From the NCBI GenBank assembly GCA_019119355.1, contig DWXE01000039.1:62001-126000 (forward strand): a DNA stretch of 64,000 bases, in the 5' to 3' direction. Shown here piece by piece: positions 63,677-64,000 of the stretch (positions are counted from its first letter, which is position 1; the number at the start of each line of letters is the position of its first letter). Source of the DNA: Candidatus Eisenbergiella merdigallinarum (GTDB lineage: Bacteria; Bacillota; Clostridia; Lachnospirales; Lachnospiraceae). A model generated the notes under the pieces. It saw only the letters and a program-made list of their open reading frames with translations. It did no database searches and had not been told where the DNA came from. Position numbers and translations under genes: made by a program.

Positions 63677-64000
63677 ATGATCGATATCAAATTTTTAAGG
63701 GAAAATCCGGATACGGTAAAGGAAAATATCCGCAAAAAATTTCAGGATGAGAAGCTTCCCCTGGTGGATGAAGTGATCGAGCTGGATGCGGAGAGCAGAA
63801 AGACGCAGAAAGAAGCGGACGATCTGCGCGCGAACCGGAATAAGGTATCCAAAGAAATCGGAGCGCTGATGGCACAGGGAAAGAAAGAAGAGGCCATGGC
63901 GAAGAAAGCGGAAGTCGCCGCAGGAGCAAAGCGCCTTGCCGAGCTGGAAGCGAAAGAGGAGGAGCTCCAGGGGAAGATTCTCAAAATCATGATGACGATC
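63677..64000 (+). CDS. serS: Serine--tRNA ligase, N-terminal part
   Basis: The first 108 codons, cut by the window edge; ATG at 63677 with GAGGAGGAAAAG upstream. MIDIKFLRENPDTVKENI is the standard start of bacterial SerRS, followed by the long antiparallel coiled-coil arm (LRANRNKVSKEIGALMAQGKK) that grips the long variable arm of tRNA-Ser. The catalytic domain lies outside the window. Confidence 0.95.
   Translation, partial: MIDIKFLRENPDTVKENIRKKFQDEKLPLVDEVIELDAESRKTQKEADDLRANRNKVSKEIGALMAQGKKEEAMAKKAEVAAGAKRLAELEAKEEELQGKILKIMMTI

Overview
The window is a piece of a Gram-positive (Bacillota, Clostridia) chromosome spanning the replication origin. The block of gyrA, gyrB, recF, yaaA, dnaN, dnaA, oriC, rpmH, rnpA, yidD, yidC, jag, mnmE, mnmG, rsmG, parS, parA, parB, a DUF4446 gene and serS is the conserved Clostridia origin order. 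Placement near Lachnospiraceae is an inference from gene order, the parB-DUF4446-serS run, the gyrA active-site context and the ABC/LacI-rich sugar operons. dnaA is read towards low coordinates, so positions 1-51500 lie on one replichore and 51500-64000 on the other.

Layout. 1-2062: the end of a sulfatase gene, a ketopantoate-reductase-like gene and a YhfC-family membrane protein. 2120-6899: a two-component system divergent from a three-gene ABC exporter of the bacitracin/lantibiotic-immunity type. 6931-20725: a divergent sugar regulon. The left arm (minus strand) encodes an ABC importer, a LacI regulator, a sucrose phosphorylase and a serine hydrolase, like the streptococcal msm operon. The right arm (plus strand) encodes an aldo/keto reductase, class II aldolase, PfkB kinase, MFS carrier, second serine hydrolase and phosphodiesterase. 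Two good promoters with LacI-type operators lie between the arms. 20722-22185: a MATE transporter with a strong terminator in its leader.

22182-33146: a second sugar operon (minus strand) facing its own LacI gene. It encodes an LplABC-type importer, a glycyl radical enzyme of unknown substrate with its activase, and two GH32-clan fructosidases. 33187-39586: a stretch that looks AT-richer, with an arginase-family protein, a Crp-type regulator, small-molecule-modifying enzymes, a frameshifted acetyltransferase and a DUF3791-DUF3990-DUF3791 toxin-antitoxin-like cassette. 39613-42302: a second GH32 copy and a GH172 gene broken by one in-frame stop codon.

42500-64000: an acetyltransferase, then the origin block. 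DnaA boxes lie on both sides of dnaA, giving a bipartite oriC. An inverted alcohol dehydrogenase gene splits mnmE from mnmG, and an alpha/beta-hydrolase gene bracketed by two perfect parS sites lies between rsmG and parA.

Taken together, the left half looks like an accessory region for fructose-containing saccharides (GH13_18, three GH32-clan genes, GH172, two ABC importers) next to the origin. The most original element is the glycyl radical enzyme inside a fructosidase operon. No tRNA, rRNA, CRISPR array, transposase or integrase was recognised.
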